DNA of 64,000 bases from Cryptomeria japonica (GCF_030272615.1 NC_081412.1:668427852-668491851), one strand, 5' to 3'; positions 11,418 to 23,275 are shown, counted from the first letter of the stretch. The notes: generated from the letters alone by a model not told the origin. Numbers and translations: made by a program.

Positions 11418-11856
11418 TCAGCACGTGGGAAACATTCCCTGGTGCATCCGGTTAACAGTCTAGCATATCTCGCTTATTGTTTAGCGCGTGGGGTCTATAC
11501 TCTAGCACTTGAAGTCCTTTCTTTCGCACATGTCTCCCACTAATCTTTTCCTGTAGGTATCAATGGGAGAAAAATAGAGTAGCGCATTTGAAAAACAGTT
11601 TGGTGCATCGTGTCTCTTAGATAGCGCATCCGGCTCACTGTTTAGCGCATGCAATCTATTTTATGGCGCTTAAAGTCTTTTCCTTAGCGCATCATATTTC
11701 TAACAATTTTTTGTAGGTATCAACGCAAGAGAAAAATAGAGCAGTGCTTTCGGTGCACAGAGTAACGCATCCCGAAGACAGTATAACGCACCCTGGGTTT
11801 CTTTTAGTGCATCACTATGATTTTTTAGCACGTACAGTTTGTTCTATAGTGCATCA
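11418..11856 (+). repeat. Phased 21-bp TAGCGCATG array, leader block 1 of gypsy-1
   Basis: About 18 copies of a TAGCGC(A/G)T(G/C) core occur. The third base of the motif lies at 11421, 11442, 11463, 11484, 11505 and 11526, then 11582-11687 and 11744-11849, each series stepping by 21 bases. The three series start 161-162 bases apart and share a spacer (AGGTATCAA...GAAAAATAGAG), so this is a higher-order repeat. Variants TAGTGCA, TAGCACG and TAACGCA fit C-to-T change at CpG. It lies in the untranslated leader between the primer site and gag. Confidence 0.85.
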
Positions 11857-12589
11857 CAAACTGAAAACAAAAAAAAATTGTAACTGAAAGTTAAAAATTA
11901 GACTTGTGGAAGTCCACGAAATCATCTAACGTTTTTCCTCTGGTTTTCTTGCAGAATTCTAACAAATTTGTTACAAAAAGGAGCTTAATCTTAGAATATT
12001 TAGATAGTTAGGATTTTCACTAACTTAGTTAAGTTAGTTTAAATTTTTAAAATGTCTTTTATTCTTAAAATTGAACTCACTTATTTCTTTTGGGCTATAA
12101 AAAGAACCACTATCGAAAATTTTCTTGCTTTTATAGGAGAAAAACTTTATTTTAGGCTCTAAAACGAACAATACAAACTTTCCTTTTTTGCAAAAGTAGA
12201 AATAAAAGGAACCTCACCATCCTTTGGTGTATAAAAGAATTCATTTTCAAATTTTGCAAAGGAAAGAACCTCACTTACGAAGTTTTGTTACAATCAAAAG
12301 AGGGAAGTTATTCCCCTTTTTCGATTTTCTTTTGTTGACCATATCGAAAATTTTGCTTTGTCGACCAAGTTCCTTCACTAGATTAAATAATCATTACTTT
12401 GAGGAACTAAAAAGAACACAATGCTTTTTTTGGAGCAACATCTCCAAGTAGAGATTAACAAATCACTGAATTGAAGGCTTAAAAAGAACTTTGATTGCCT
12501 TGTCTCGAAAGTGGAAGGTATATGCTCTCCCCTTAACTGGGTGATCAAAAAGCCAAACCACTCTTAAGCTTTTTGTATTTCAAGCATAA
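11857..12589 (+). other. Gypsy-1 leader, no gene seen
   Basis: A-rich leader sequence with several loose copies of an AAAAGAACC(T/A) phrase (12105, 12260, 12410, 12480). Small ORFs here lack any recognisable domain and I do not support them as genes. Confidence 0.5.
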
Positions 12590-13085
12590 AACCTTTAGCA
12601 GGCCTGCCTTCCCGAGGAGTTGGAATCAACTCTTAAAGCCGTTTATGGCTGGTGTGAAGGGAACAACCTAAGTGGGGAACGGCTTTGATGCCAAGAATTC
12701 CAACCCACTATAATCAAATGTGGAAAGTGACGAAAGTCCTTTTCAACAGTTGCGCGCAGTGATTAGCCTTCCCCCAGTATCCTCGAGATACGTAAAGCCT
12801 TTGTTCTAAAGGTTGGGAAGCCTCTTGAGGGAGTTTATCACTGACGGCCGAATAGGAAGCCTGATTACGAACCATAGAAATAGAAGCTTTGAACCGAGTC
12901 AGTAACCAGACATTTATAACATCATAGTGCAAGGGTGGGGAAGAATCCACCCCCAAGATTACTCACCATATATCTCCCAAGATAACTACTCAACTGTGAA
13001 GCGATTCACTTTGAGTTAATTTCTGGCAAAAGGCAAAAAAACCAGCGCCCCCTAGGGGGTGACACGGCTATTTGAGCTGACGGAG
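12590..13085 (+). other. Conserved leader core of gypsy-1
   Basis: This GC-richer block shares short phrases in the same order with the gypsy-2 leader at 39900-40480: CTGCCTTCCCG versus CTGTCTTCCCG, AACCTAAGTGG versus ACCCAAGTGG, and an identical CCACTATAATCAAATGT (about 12704 and 40010). In both elements it lies between two CpG-motif arrays. Conservation in an untranslated leader suggests RNA dimerisation, packaging or translation control; which one is not shown. Confidence 0.5.
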
Positions 13086-13354
13086 TATCAAGACTAGTGG
13101 GCTATGATGTTATTTATGACCTTTGAATAAAGAGTCTTTCTAAAATGTATTATTCATATCCAAACCTGTTAAAACATTGGGGATTTGAACACATCCTCAA
13201 AAAACATACACTTTTTGTTAGATTAGGCAAAATCGTTGTACTTTTTGTGCCGTGCTTGCATTTACTACTTCAGAAAATCATCCATCAAACTTGAAAAATT
13301 CACAACAAAAATCCAAAATTTACCAAAAACCAATCAAAGGAAAAATCAGGGCAG

Positions 13355-13731
13355 TTTAGCACATAAGAGCAACTTCTTAGCGCGTGAGGTACTTTTGTTA
13401 GCACATCCAACCATCAAGTTAGCGCGTCTGTTCCAAACAATAGCGTTTTATCCCAAAATCAAACCAGTGTTGAAGCATTTAGCGCATCAAAGAAACAGTC
13501 TAGCACGTGGAAGCATTAGCTTAGTGCATGGAAACCAAACATTAGCACATCAAGTTCAAAATATAGCGCATTACAGGCCTAGGCTAGCGCATGACTTTTT
13601 AAACAGATAGAAAACAATTTTTGAACAGTCAAAACTTTAGCGCGTGTCTGGGGGCAGCCTAGCGCGTGTGGTCATTATTTTAGTGCGTGGAGTAATTTCT
13701 ATAGCACATTTAGTCTCTATTTTAGCGCATG
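13355..13731 (+). repeat. Phased 21-bp TAGCGCATG array, leader block 2 of gypsy-1
   Basis: TAG starts at 13357, 13378, 13399, 13420, 13441, 13480, 13501, 13522, 13543, 13564 and 13585, then at about 13638-13723. The step is 21 with one 39-base step (21+18) and one of 22. It is the same motif as block 1. Because 21 is seven codons, the array also reads as an LAH/LAR heptapeptide series in one frame (13236-13610), which I regard as a by-product. Confidence 0.85.
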
Positions 13732-14130
13732 ATCAAAAACATATAGACAGAGGACAAAACAGTGAGGAATTTTAAAAATTTTGAAAACATTTTCAAAAAC
13801 CTCTCATTATCAACAATATCTTTCATCAAAGTAGAGTAGCGAAAACAAACCGTTAAAACTATTTCTTGAGCAAAATTTGTGTCAAAAAAAACGTTGTAAA
13901 AATCCTAAACTGATCGCACGATAAAACATGTCTATCTTATCATAATTCGGAAACCTCATCATCAGTATCAACATAATCCTTTACCATCTTATAGATTTCA
14001 TCTCAAAAACACTTGTTTGAAATTTTCAAGTTGTCAAATCAAGTCTCCATATCGGGAGACTTTTATCCATATCATTTGACACGCTTTGTCATGAAGGGGC
14101 ATCTAAACCTTCACTTTGATGGAGTAAGAT

Positions 14131-14583
14131 TTGAAATTTTCCAAACAAGATCAACTGAATCCAAACAAATCAAAAGAAATCGTTGATCACTCATGCATGA
14201 CTAATCCCCATATTCTAAGAAGAAAGAACCTTTATCATAACATCACGTTGAAGAAACAACAACCTAGTTTTTCCAAGTTCATCAAGAGAAATAAGTTTTT
14301 ATACATCAATCGTCAACTCTTCAAATCTCATCGGGTATTCCTTCATCACGTCAAACGTTATATCCAAAACAAATCCAACGAATTTGACAAAGAACCCTTA
14401 AAAACAAGAGCCTACTGTCAAAAGTCTTCTTTTAATCAAATCATAAACCGTGGAGGAAAGATCAATCCAGCATTCTTGCCCGACGAGTGTATCACTTATA
14501 ACACATCTCGACCAAAACCACCAACCCCTGAGCAACATATCAACGAGGATTTTGTCCCCTTCATCACTGAAAGTTTTTACTAA
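14131..14583 (+). CDS. Gypsy-1 small ORF upstream of gag (possible ORF1)
   Basis: A 150-codon open frame lies at the end of the leader; its TAA ends one base before the gag ATG at 14585. The product is basic and Lys/Asn/His-rich with no motif or membrane segment I recognise. Ogre/Tat elements are known to carry an extra ORF before gag, so the position fits. Remaining open beside a gag full of stops is mild support. Gypsy-2 has no clear homologue at this position, so it may be chance. Confidence 0.4.
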   Translation: MKFSKQDQLNPNKSKEIVDHSCMTNPHILRRKNLYHNITLKKQQPSFSKFIKRNKFLYINRQLFKSHRVFLHHVKRYIQNKSNEFDKEPLKTRAYCQKSSFNQIINRGGKINPAFLPDECITYNTSRPKPPTPEQHINEDFVPFITESFY

Positions 14584-14584
14584 A

Positions 14585-16094
14585 ATGCCTGTTACTCACT
14601 CTCAAAGAAATCAACAAAGCGAGACACATGCAGAGTCTAGTATGAATCGAAGGTTGTCAAATCCTTTTGAAGTTCCACACTTGGAAGAGACTGAAATTTT
14701 TGAAGCGCTTCTTCAGGAATGTCAGGAAAACCCTTCATTCCAAAAGCTTGTAGAAAGGCTTATGGAAAATGACAAAGAAAAGTATCTACTCATGCTCACA
14801 AGTAAAGGCATTAAACTTCTTAAAGATTTAGACACAAACATCTTTAGAACCGGATCTCGACAATATGCATATCAAGAACAACAAAGAGAAGAAGAAACTC
14901 GTAACCTTGAACAACACATACTTGAGCAACACATTCTAGAACAATGCATACCAGAAATGCGTATACCCGAGCTAGAAACTCCAAAGCAAAATATACCATT
15001 TAACACACCTTTTCAGCTGAGAACTAATACAAGGGAAGAACTCTTCCCTCGACAAGACAATATACCTTTGGCTGCTCTTACTCAATAAATGCAAATGTTA
15101 CAATGACAAATACATGACATGCAACAAGGGACAACAATGAGGTACTCTTTAAACGAAATCTGTCCTTATCCATTTGACAGAAGATTGAACATGGTGCCTT
15201 TTCCTCCAAACTCAGATGTTCCCAAATTTGATAAATATGATGGGAAAAGTGATCCCCGAGATCATGTTCGAGAATTTTGCACAATGAGCCTTGAATTTGC
15301 TCATGATGACACCTATCTGATGAGGTTATTCCCAAGAACCCTGGGAGGGCACACAATGGAATGGTTATCCAAAATTACACCACCTGTTAGATCATTTGAT
15401 GAATTGGTTAACAAATTCATAACCCAATATTCCTATAACATCCAACACGCCATAACCATGCTAGATGTCTGCAACACCAAACAAAAGAACAATGAAACAT
15501 TTATGATATTCCTTCAATGTTGGTGACGTATGGTATCACGATATCCTCGAGATATTCCCAAAAAGGAAAAAATGAAAATCTTCATCGACAACTTGAATGG
15601 TGAAATGAGTTATAGGCTAAAACTTCAATGCATACCATCTTTCGCTAAATTGATTGAAAATGGCATTCAAGTAGAGGAAGCATGTGTCAAAAAGGGAACA
15701 CTTAAATTCTTCAAGGAAGGAACAAACTCATCAAACTACAATAACCAGAACAACACCAACCTCAACAAATCTTGATTTTGGACTCGAAACAAAAACAAAG
15801 GCAACAATGAATCACATGATCCAAAATCTAAGCAACCAGTGCTCGCATTATCCGGAAATTCTTAGGCTACGAAAAATCCTAAAAGTGCTAATCTAAATGC
15901 TAACACATATGCACCAAACGCTGATCAAGGACAACTCAACACAAACAACACCAATGATACTCAAAGCAAAAACATGAATCCAGGACCTAACAACAATTCA
16001 CACAACAACACGAACAATTTCCAAAAGCGTATCTTCACACCACTGGGGCAATCACTAGAATCAGCATTCACTAGAATCAGCATTCAGAGAACTT
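14585..16094 (+). pseudogene. Gypsy-1 gag
   Basis: The ATG at 14585 opens the frame. The capsid region (15119-15775) contains YPFDRRLNMVPFPPN and PKFDKYDGKSDPRDHVREF, aligning with gypsy-2 gag at about 42460-42600. There are in-frame stops near 15086, 15102, 15524, 15773 and 15863. A 16-base tandem duplication at 16053-16084 (CACTAGAATCAGCATT twice) shifts the frame just before the linker to protease. An LEQHILEQ repeat lies near 14910. It would have been the structural protein of the element particle; this copy cannot make it whole. Confidence 0.9.
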
Positions 16095-17783
16095 TTGGCA
16101 AACAAGATTCTTTCTTTACCTCCAATCAGCAACTATGAACCCCAAATCAAACCACCTTGGTGGAATGATTCACACTATTGTGATTACCATCGTAACAAGG
16201 GTCATCAAACTAATGATTGCATGAGATTGAAACACATGGTACAAGATATGATTGATCGAGGTGACTTAACGGTAGATGGTGTCAAAACAAATGGTGATCA
16301 TGAAGCCTTTAAAAATCCTCTTCCAAATTATAACAAAGAAGGAGCTTCAACCTCGAATGATACACACGGAGCTCGTATCAACCATATCTACAACAACACC
16401 ATAAATAACATATCAGCTAAAGATCATCAGGTAAACGTCATCACCATCCGAGATCAGCATGATCATGAATCTGTCAATGTGACCACCCGAACTCAGAAAT
16501 ATGTCTTGAAAGGACATACGTCATCTACAACTACCACACCAAAAATCCAATATGACTTGGTTAGCCAACTACGTAAAACTCCAGCTCAGATATCTATACT
16601 AGAATTGCTGAAACTATCACCAAAGCACAAAGACATATTGGAACAAGCACTATTGGAAACCAATGTACCTCAAAATCTGGATACAGATAGATTTCAAGCC
16701 ATGGTCGCCCATATGACTGGACCTCATAACCTCACCTTCTCAGAGCATGACAATGCTTCCTTAAGCCATCCGCATAACATTCCTCTCCATATCAAAGTCA
16801 TTGTTTGCAAACACCGAGTAAAAAGAGTCTTAATAGATGGAGGAGCTGGACTTAATATATGTACTTTAAAGCTTATCCATGCATTAGGCTTCTTAGAAGA
16901 GTCTATTGATCCCTGCAAGAAGATTACCATCAAGGCATATGATGATGAGGAAAGGTACTCTAAAGGAACTGTGATGTTACCCATTCAAGTAGGACCAGTG
17001 CAAAAAGATACTATGTGTCAGGTCTTAGACATAGATCTCACCTACAATATTTTATTAGGGCGACCCTGGATACATGAAATGCAAGCAGTACCTTCTACGT
17101 ATCACCAGTGTGTCAAATTTCCTTACGACGGATAAGAAATCTCCATATCTGCTGATCACAATCCATTTCAACATTGCAACGCAATGGGGGCAGCCCAAGA
17201 TAGTTTGGTTCCTCATAATAGAGAAAAGCAGGGATCTTCAACATCAGATCTCCAAACAGCGAAGCCCAACTCCTTATTTGGAGATTTCAAATAGAAAATG
17301 CAAATCAAAGACCAAGGCATGGGAGAATACTCTTTGGAGCCCTTATGTTTGGCCAAATTGCCAAAATCACCTAGATCTCATGGATTGCCTACTACATCAA
17401 CACATCTGGTCACTCAGCCCATCACCAAATTTGATGGTACCTTCATCCAATTGGGCACACTAGCACATGAATCAGAAGACAAGGATGTTCTTAGTTGGTT
17501 ATACAAAGATGAGGAAGAAGATAATAGAGCAGCTGCTCTAGACATTGTTCTACCAACACACCTGTATGGTAAAGGATACTTAATCATGTAGCAAATGGGA
17601 TATGATGGTAAAGGACCTATTGGGAAACGCAGAGGAGTCACTGAACCCATAGATCTTCCTTCGCAACCTAGTAGAAACAAAACAGGATTGGGTTGTGAGC
17701 TCACTTTCATATTAAAAAGGCTGCCCAACATAACTACAAAACCTCAATGGAAAGTAAAGAAGAAGTACAAAGAAGAATCCTAG
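16095..17783 (+). pseudogene. Gypsy-1 protease region with G-patch-like motif
   Basis: The frame opens with a CDYHRNKGHQTNDC knuckle (about 16169-16210). The retropepsin follows, with RVLIDGGAGLNICTL near 16815-16865 and ILLGRPWIHEM near 17050. Nonsense codons occur near 17133, 17293 and 17589. At 17595-17710 it reads MGYDGKGPIGKRRGVTEPI followed by GLG, matching the glycine spacing of a G-patch. Gypsy-2 has the same at about 44800-44905. G-patch motifs follow protease in betaretroviruses and act in RNA binding. The protease active site here is D-G-G rather than the more usual D-T/S-G. Confidence 0.8.
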
Positions 17784-20243
17784 CAGGAAGCACTCTTTGA
17801 ATCAACAGAAACAATCCGCAAAGCACGGGAACATCAAGATCAGAAGTTACATCAGGAAAAGCTTCTAAGCCACAAAAGGGCCATATCTACAGCAGTAGCT
17901 CATGTTTAGAATCCACTATTTCAAGAACCAATAAAATCATCTCCCGATACCTTTATTTCTCCCCAAGGAGGCACAGTCTATGAACAAATCCAGAAAGTAG
18001 AAGCCGGATCTGACATAGAATCAACAAAAACTATCAAAATGGTATCCATCATCAAATATTTGTTTTCACCATACAACATACCAGTTTATAGCATTGATAG
18101 AATCTGGGATGAGGCCTTTGAGACTAATTCCAATGAATATGAATGGGGTACCTGCTCCAATGCTACTACAGATATCCCTGATGATACTGATTCCATATCC
18201 TTTTCTCAAGAAGAACATAACGCAGAAGATAGACCTCTTGAATTTGGACCACAAAATATCTATGATGCCAAGGAAAGCGAACAGAAACATTATGAACAAG
18301 TCTATACGGAAGATAATACTATCGAAGACCTTGATGAAATCCTGGACTTCTTTAAAACCAAGAACAATCATGATGAAAACTCTGTCCTAACACTTACAGT
18401 AGAAGAACTTGATCCACCTAACGATTCCTTACCACTTGTCTTTCCTGACCTCATCGACTGGGATGAACCTGAAATCCATGATATACCAATTTTTCCAGAT
18501 GATGAATCTATTATCCATTACCTATGTACCGTAAATCCAGAAACAGGCTCTACTAGTGAACAAAGTAACGATGTCTGCAAACCAGGGAGTGTCAAGTCTC
18601 TCAGTCACAAAAATAAACCAAATGAAGGATCTAATGCTGAAAACCAGACAATGGCAGTTCTAGATCACAAAAAAGTAAAAATAAAGGACGCATCTAAGGG
18701 TGAAAACCTTTTTAAGGCACCTAACGATGGGAGACTTGACACTCTTCCTAAACACTTTCATGAGCGATCACCCATATTGATTGAGCCCACTCAATCAATC
18801 AACATTGGTACCATAGAAGCAGTCAAAAACCTACACCTTGCAGAATCTCTGACAGAGGAAGAAAGATCAGCATTCATCATTTTCTTTAAAGAACAACAAA
18901 TTAACTTTGCTTGGTCATATGCTGATATGCCTGGAGTCGATCCACACTTGATCATGCATCACTTGTCCATCTCTTTAGGAGTTAAACCAATCAAGCAAAA
19001 GCTATGAAAGATGAATCCACAGGTGGCACTCATGGTCAAAACTGAACTAAAGAAACTATTAGATGTCAGATTCATCTGACCCATTGACTATGCATAATGG
19101 ATTTCCAACATTGTTCTAGTATCAAAACCAGATGGTAGTATCAGAATATGCACTGACTTTAGAGATGTCAACAAAGCTTGTCCAAAAGACTACTTTCCTC
19201 TGCCTAGTATCGACATAATTGTAGATCTCACAGCAGGCCATGCAATGCTCTCATTAATGGATGGTTTCTTAGGCTATAATCAAATCAAAATAGCCCCAAA
19301 AGATCAAGATAAAACCGCGTTCACTTGTCCTTGGGGAACGTACTGTTGGAATGTTATGCCTTTTGGCTTAAAGAATGTAGGGGCCACTTATCAAAGAGCA
19401 ATGATAACAATCTTTCATGACATGATGCACACCTTCATTGAAGACTATGTGGATGATTTGCTAGCTAAATCCTTCACCTGAGTAGAACATCTCAGCATCC
19501 TAACAAAGATCTTTGATCGATTAGAGAAATTCCAAGTCAGGCTCAACCCTAAGAAGTGTGTCTTCGGGGTTACATCAGGCAAATTGCTAGGCTATATAGT
19601 CTCAGCTAAAGGTATTGAAGTAGATCTAGCAAAGGTACAAACCATTATGGACATGCCACCACCAAAGAATATTAGTCAACTCAGATCTCTACAAGGACGA
19701 CTTCAATCAATCAGGCAGTTTATCGCTCCGCTAGCAGATAAAAGTCTACCATTTAACCATTTACTACACAAAAATGTACCATTTAGATGGGAGACCAAGT
19801 GTGCAGAATCTTTTTACCAAATCAAACAGTACCTAATGAATCCACCAGTTCTAATACCACTAGTCGTAGGAAAGCCACTTACCCTATATATCTCAACAAC
19901 AGATATATCATTGGGGGCACTATTGGCACAAGAAGATCAACAAGGGAAAGAACGAGCCATATACTATATCAGTAGGACATTGAATGGCTATGAACTCAAC
20001 TATACATTCATTGAAAAGGATTGCCTAATAGTGGTCTTTGCATCTCAGAAGTTCTGACATTATATGCTAGCACACACCATTAAGCTAGTCGCAAAAATTG
20101 ATCCTCTCAAATATCTACTCAGTAAGGTAGCTCTTACAGGCCGACTGGCTAAATGGGTCATGATTCTCAGTGAATTCAACATCCAATACACAGAAAGATG
20201 AGCTATCAAAGGACAAGCAATTGCAGATCAGCTGGTTGAAGCA
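17784..20243 (+). pseudogene. Gypsy-1 reverse transcriptase and RNase H
   Basis: An acidic linker (18039-18700) precedes the RT. RT motifs are RICTDFRDVNKACPK (19140-19190), LMDGFLGYNQIKIAP (19250-19300), VMPFGLKN and the catalytic EDYVDDLL (about 19440). The gypsy RNase H follows (TLYISTTDISLGALLAQE at about 19890, then YELNYTFIEKD). Stops lie near 17908, 19005, 19078, 19096, 19479, 20055 and 20199, all in one frame. The catalytic box is intact but no full protein can be made. Confidence 0.9.
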
Positions 20244-20861
20244 TTGCTACCAAGAAAACAAACCATGGAGATTGAATTTCCAGATAGGGATGTTCTTGCT
20301 CTTTCTACCAAACAATGGACCCTATACTTTGACGGATCCTACACACAACATGGTTCAGGTGCTGGCATTCTATTCATCACTCCTGAAGGACACACTATAC
20401 CAAGATCATATAGGCTTATGTTTCCATGCACAAATAATGTGGCTGAATATGAGGCATTGGTTATAGGCATCAAAATGGCTATAGAAAGGAAAATCACAGA
20501 GTTAAAGGTCTATGGAGACTCACAACTAGTCGTCCATCAAATCAACAATGACTATCAGACAAAAGATGACAAACTACTACCCTACAAGCGAATGGTGGAT
20601 GATTTCAAACAGTATTTTGTACACATCACCTTTGAACAAATACCAAGGTTGAACAACAAAGCAACTGATGCAATGGCTACAATCGCTTCACTACTACAAA
20701 TTCCAGAGCAACAGAGTCGTTACGAGTTCCTGGTAGAGCAACTATTCTCCCCGGCCTATGACCACTCTGAATCCCATGTTATCTATGCCTTGACTGGTTC
20801 AGATTCTCCGTTATATGGACCAATATACGACTACCTCAAGAACAATATCTTAACCCATTGA
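20244..20861 (+). pseudogene. Gypsy-1 second RNase H (Tat-lineage aRNH)
   Basis: A second RNase H fold follows the first: WTLYFDGSYTQHGSGAG (first catalytic Asp), NVAEYEALVIG (Glu), LKVYGDSQLVVHQ (Asp) and NNKATDAMATIAS (last Asp). An additional archaeal-type RNase H between the RT/RNH and integrase marks the Tat/Ogre branch of plant Ty3/gypsy elements. The segment is open across its length and ends at a stop plus frameshift at about 20861-20890. Confidence 0.85.
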
Positions 20862-20879
20862 CCAATCTCATAACCAAAA

Positions 20880-22068
20880 ACATAACTTTATCCGGCAAGC
20901 TGCCCGTTATACCCTTACTGCTGATACCTTGTATCGTCGAGGTCTAGATGGTACTCTTCTTCGTTGCCTTGATCGTAATGATTCTGATTCCATTTTACAC
21001 GAGCTTCATGAAGGTATTTGTGGAACACATTCAAGTGGTACTACTCTTGCTAAAAAGCTTCTAAGAATGGGATACTACTGGCCTACAATGGAGAAAGACT
21101 CATATCACATGGCCAAGAAATGCCCTAAATGCCAGATCCATGGTAATCTGATACATGCACTAGCATAGGAACTACAGCCATTTACAACATCCTGGCCCTT
21201 TTGTCAGTGGGGACTAGACTTAGTTGGCAAAATTCATCCTTCATCTTCAAATGGACACAAGTTTATTATCACAGCAACAGAATACTTTACCAAATGGATA
21301 GAAGCAGTTCCCATGACCACAGTGACTGGGAAACAAATTGCCTCTTTTATCCTCAATTATCTAATTTGCAGATATGGTATTCCAAGTTCAATCATCACAA
21401 ATAATGGATGACCTTTTAAAAACCAAGGTGTACAAGAACTATGTGAAAAATTCAAAATCCAACATCGATTCTCTACACCATACTACCCACAGGGAAATGG
21501 TCAAGCAGAAGCATCTAACAAGACAATACTGAAAATCCTAAAAAAAATAGTGAATGATGCTGGCAAAGAATGGCACATCCAACTCAATCTAGAACTTTGG
21601 GCATACAGAATCAGTATCCGCACACCTACAGGAGGAACACCATACTCATTGGTATATGGATCAGAAGCCATTTTACCTCTGGAAGTAGAAATCCCATCTC
21701 TCAGAGTCTCTTTGAAAGGTTTAATCCCAGATGAAGAGTATCGAGTTAACCGACTGCAAGAACTTGAACTATTAGATGAAAGACATCAGCATGCTTACAC
21801 TCATCTCAAAGCATATCAGCAATGCATGTGTAGGAGCTACAATCACAAGGTCATCCCTTGCCACTTCAAAGTGGGTGACCTAGTCCTCAAAGAAAATCCA
21901 AGAAATTAGGAAGATCGAGAAAAGAAAGGGAAATTTGAACCTAATTGGTTGGGTCCCTATGTCATCATATCAGTCTATGGATCAGGTGCCTATCAACTAA
22001 CAACTTTAGAAGGAGATGTGCTCGACGAACCAACTAACAACATCCATTTGAAGAAGTACTACACTTAA
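20880..22068 (+). pseudogene. Gypsy-1 integrase
   Basis: The frame is shifted by one base from the RNase H. The zinc-binding part reads HEGICGTHSSG ... CPKCQIHG (about 21010-21140). The core has QWGLDLVGKIHP (first Asp), then SIITNNG near 21395, where TDNG is expected, so the second catalytic Asp is Asn. The Glu is present in GNGQAEASNKT. The C-terminal KGKFEPNWLGPYVI segment closes at the TAA at 22066-22068. Stops lie near 21166, 21409 and 21907. Catalytically dead as read. Confidence 0.9.
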
Positions 22069-22980
22069 GTAACCTAGTGCACGAAAAAAGCAAAAAAAAG
22101 AAGTACAGTAAAAACAAATGGTGAAAACCTGGTAAACAGGCGCTCTTGTGAAGGAACAGCTCCTCTATCTATCTACATACCATTTTATCTGTATCCTTAA
22201 AAATACTATTAGCCATCGCCCGACACTTAGCACACATACATTCAGGACATACTTAGCGTAGTCACTATCTTGGTTTATCCATATATGTCCTCTTACCACA
22301 TTCCACCATGGCTTGGAAATCACTGTACATATTCACATCAAGAGGCGCACTCAGCTAGGGGCATTAAAATCGTCAAAAACTTGCAAACATTCAAGACATC
22401 AAAACTATTTACAAAACTCAGAAGCATGGCATCCAACAACCAAAACTACACTTCATCGCAAAACAAAACAATTCACAGAAATAACAAGGATGGATGATTT
22501 TCTAAAGTACTAAATGTTGCATTATCGCATAAAAATCTTGACTATTTTTGCATTTTGAACTTTTTAATTATTGTATTCTCTTCCTTTTCTCACTAAATGC
22601 TTCAAAGCTAGAGATCATGGGGAACTTCCAATATTTCCTTAGTCTTTTGTCTAGGAGGCGATCACTTGTCCTGTGTGAATACTTGCCTCGAGACGTGATA
22701 CATCGAATATCACTGAAGGCATGATTCCACTTCATGCATACAAATGATTTAATCTTGTCTATTTACGCAATACGCACTCAGGTTGTCCTGGTTCAATTAT
22801 ACCTTGACGCTTGTGCTATCTTGCAAAATCAAAACATCATGTAAATTTTTCTCAGGTCATCATGGTTTAATTATACCATTATGCTTGTATAAATTTTCAA
22901 CATATCCTCAACAAATCAATGCTCAATGATGATACCTACAAAGAAAGCAAATAACATATGGTTGTAATAGGATGATAAAT
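22069..22980 (+). other. Gypsy-1 region after pol, no gene seen
   Basis: Untranslated 3' sequence. A GGTGAAAACC...GGCGC phrase just after pol (22110-22145) recurs at the same place in gypsy-2 (49185-49240). I see no other coding or structural signal. Confidence 0.5.
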
Positions 22981-23275
22981 GCAAAATGAGGATGCTCCAA
23001 AAACATAGTTGCATATCATTTTAACATAGTTGCATATCATTTTAACATAGTTGCATATCATTTTACAATTAGTTACATATCATTTTAACATAGTTGCATA
23101 TCATTTTTTACTTCGTTACATATCATTATCATACACAGATACATAGCATTAGTTGCATATCATTTTAACATAGTTGCATATCATTTTACAATTAGTTACA
23201 TATCATTTTAACATAGTTGCATATCATTTTTTACTTCGTTACATATCATTATCATACACAGATACATTTCACAGC
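22981..23275 (+). repeat. Tandem repeats in the gypsy-1 3' region
   Basis: A unit of about 21 bases, TAGTTGCATATCATTTTAAC, repeats with variants. A larger block of roughly 115-120 bases, ending CATACACAGATACAT, occurs twice (ends near 23145 and 23267). Confidence 0.75.
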
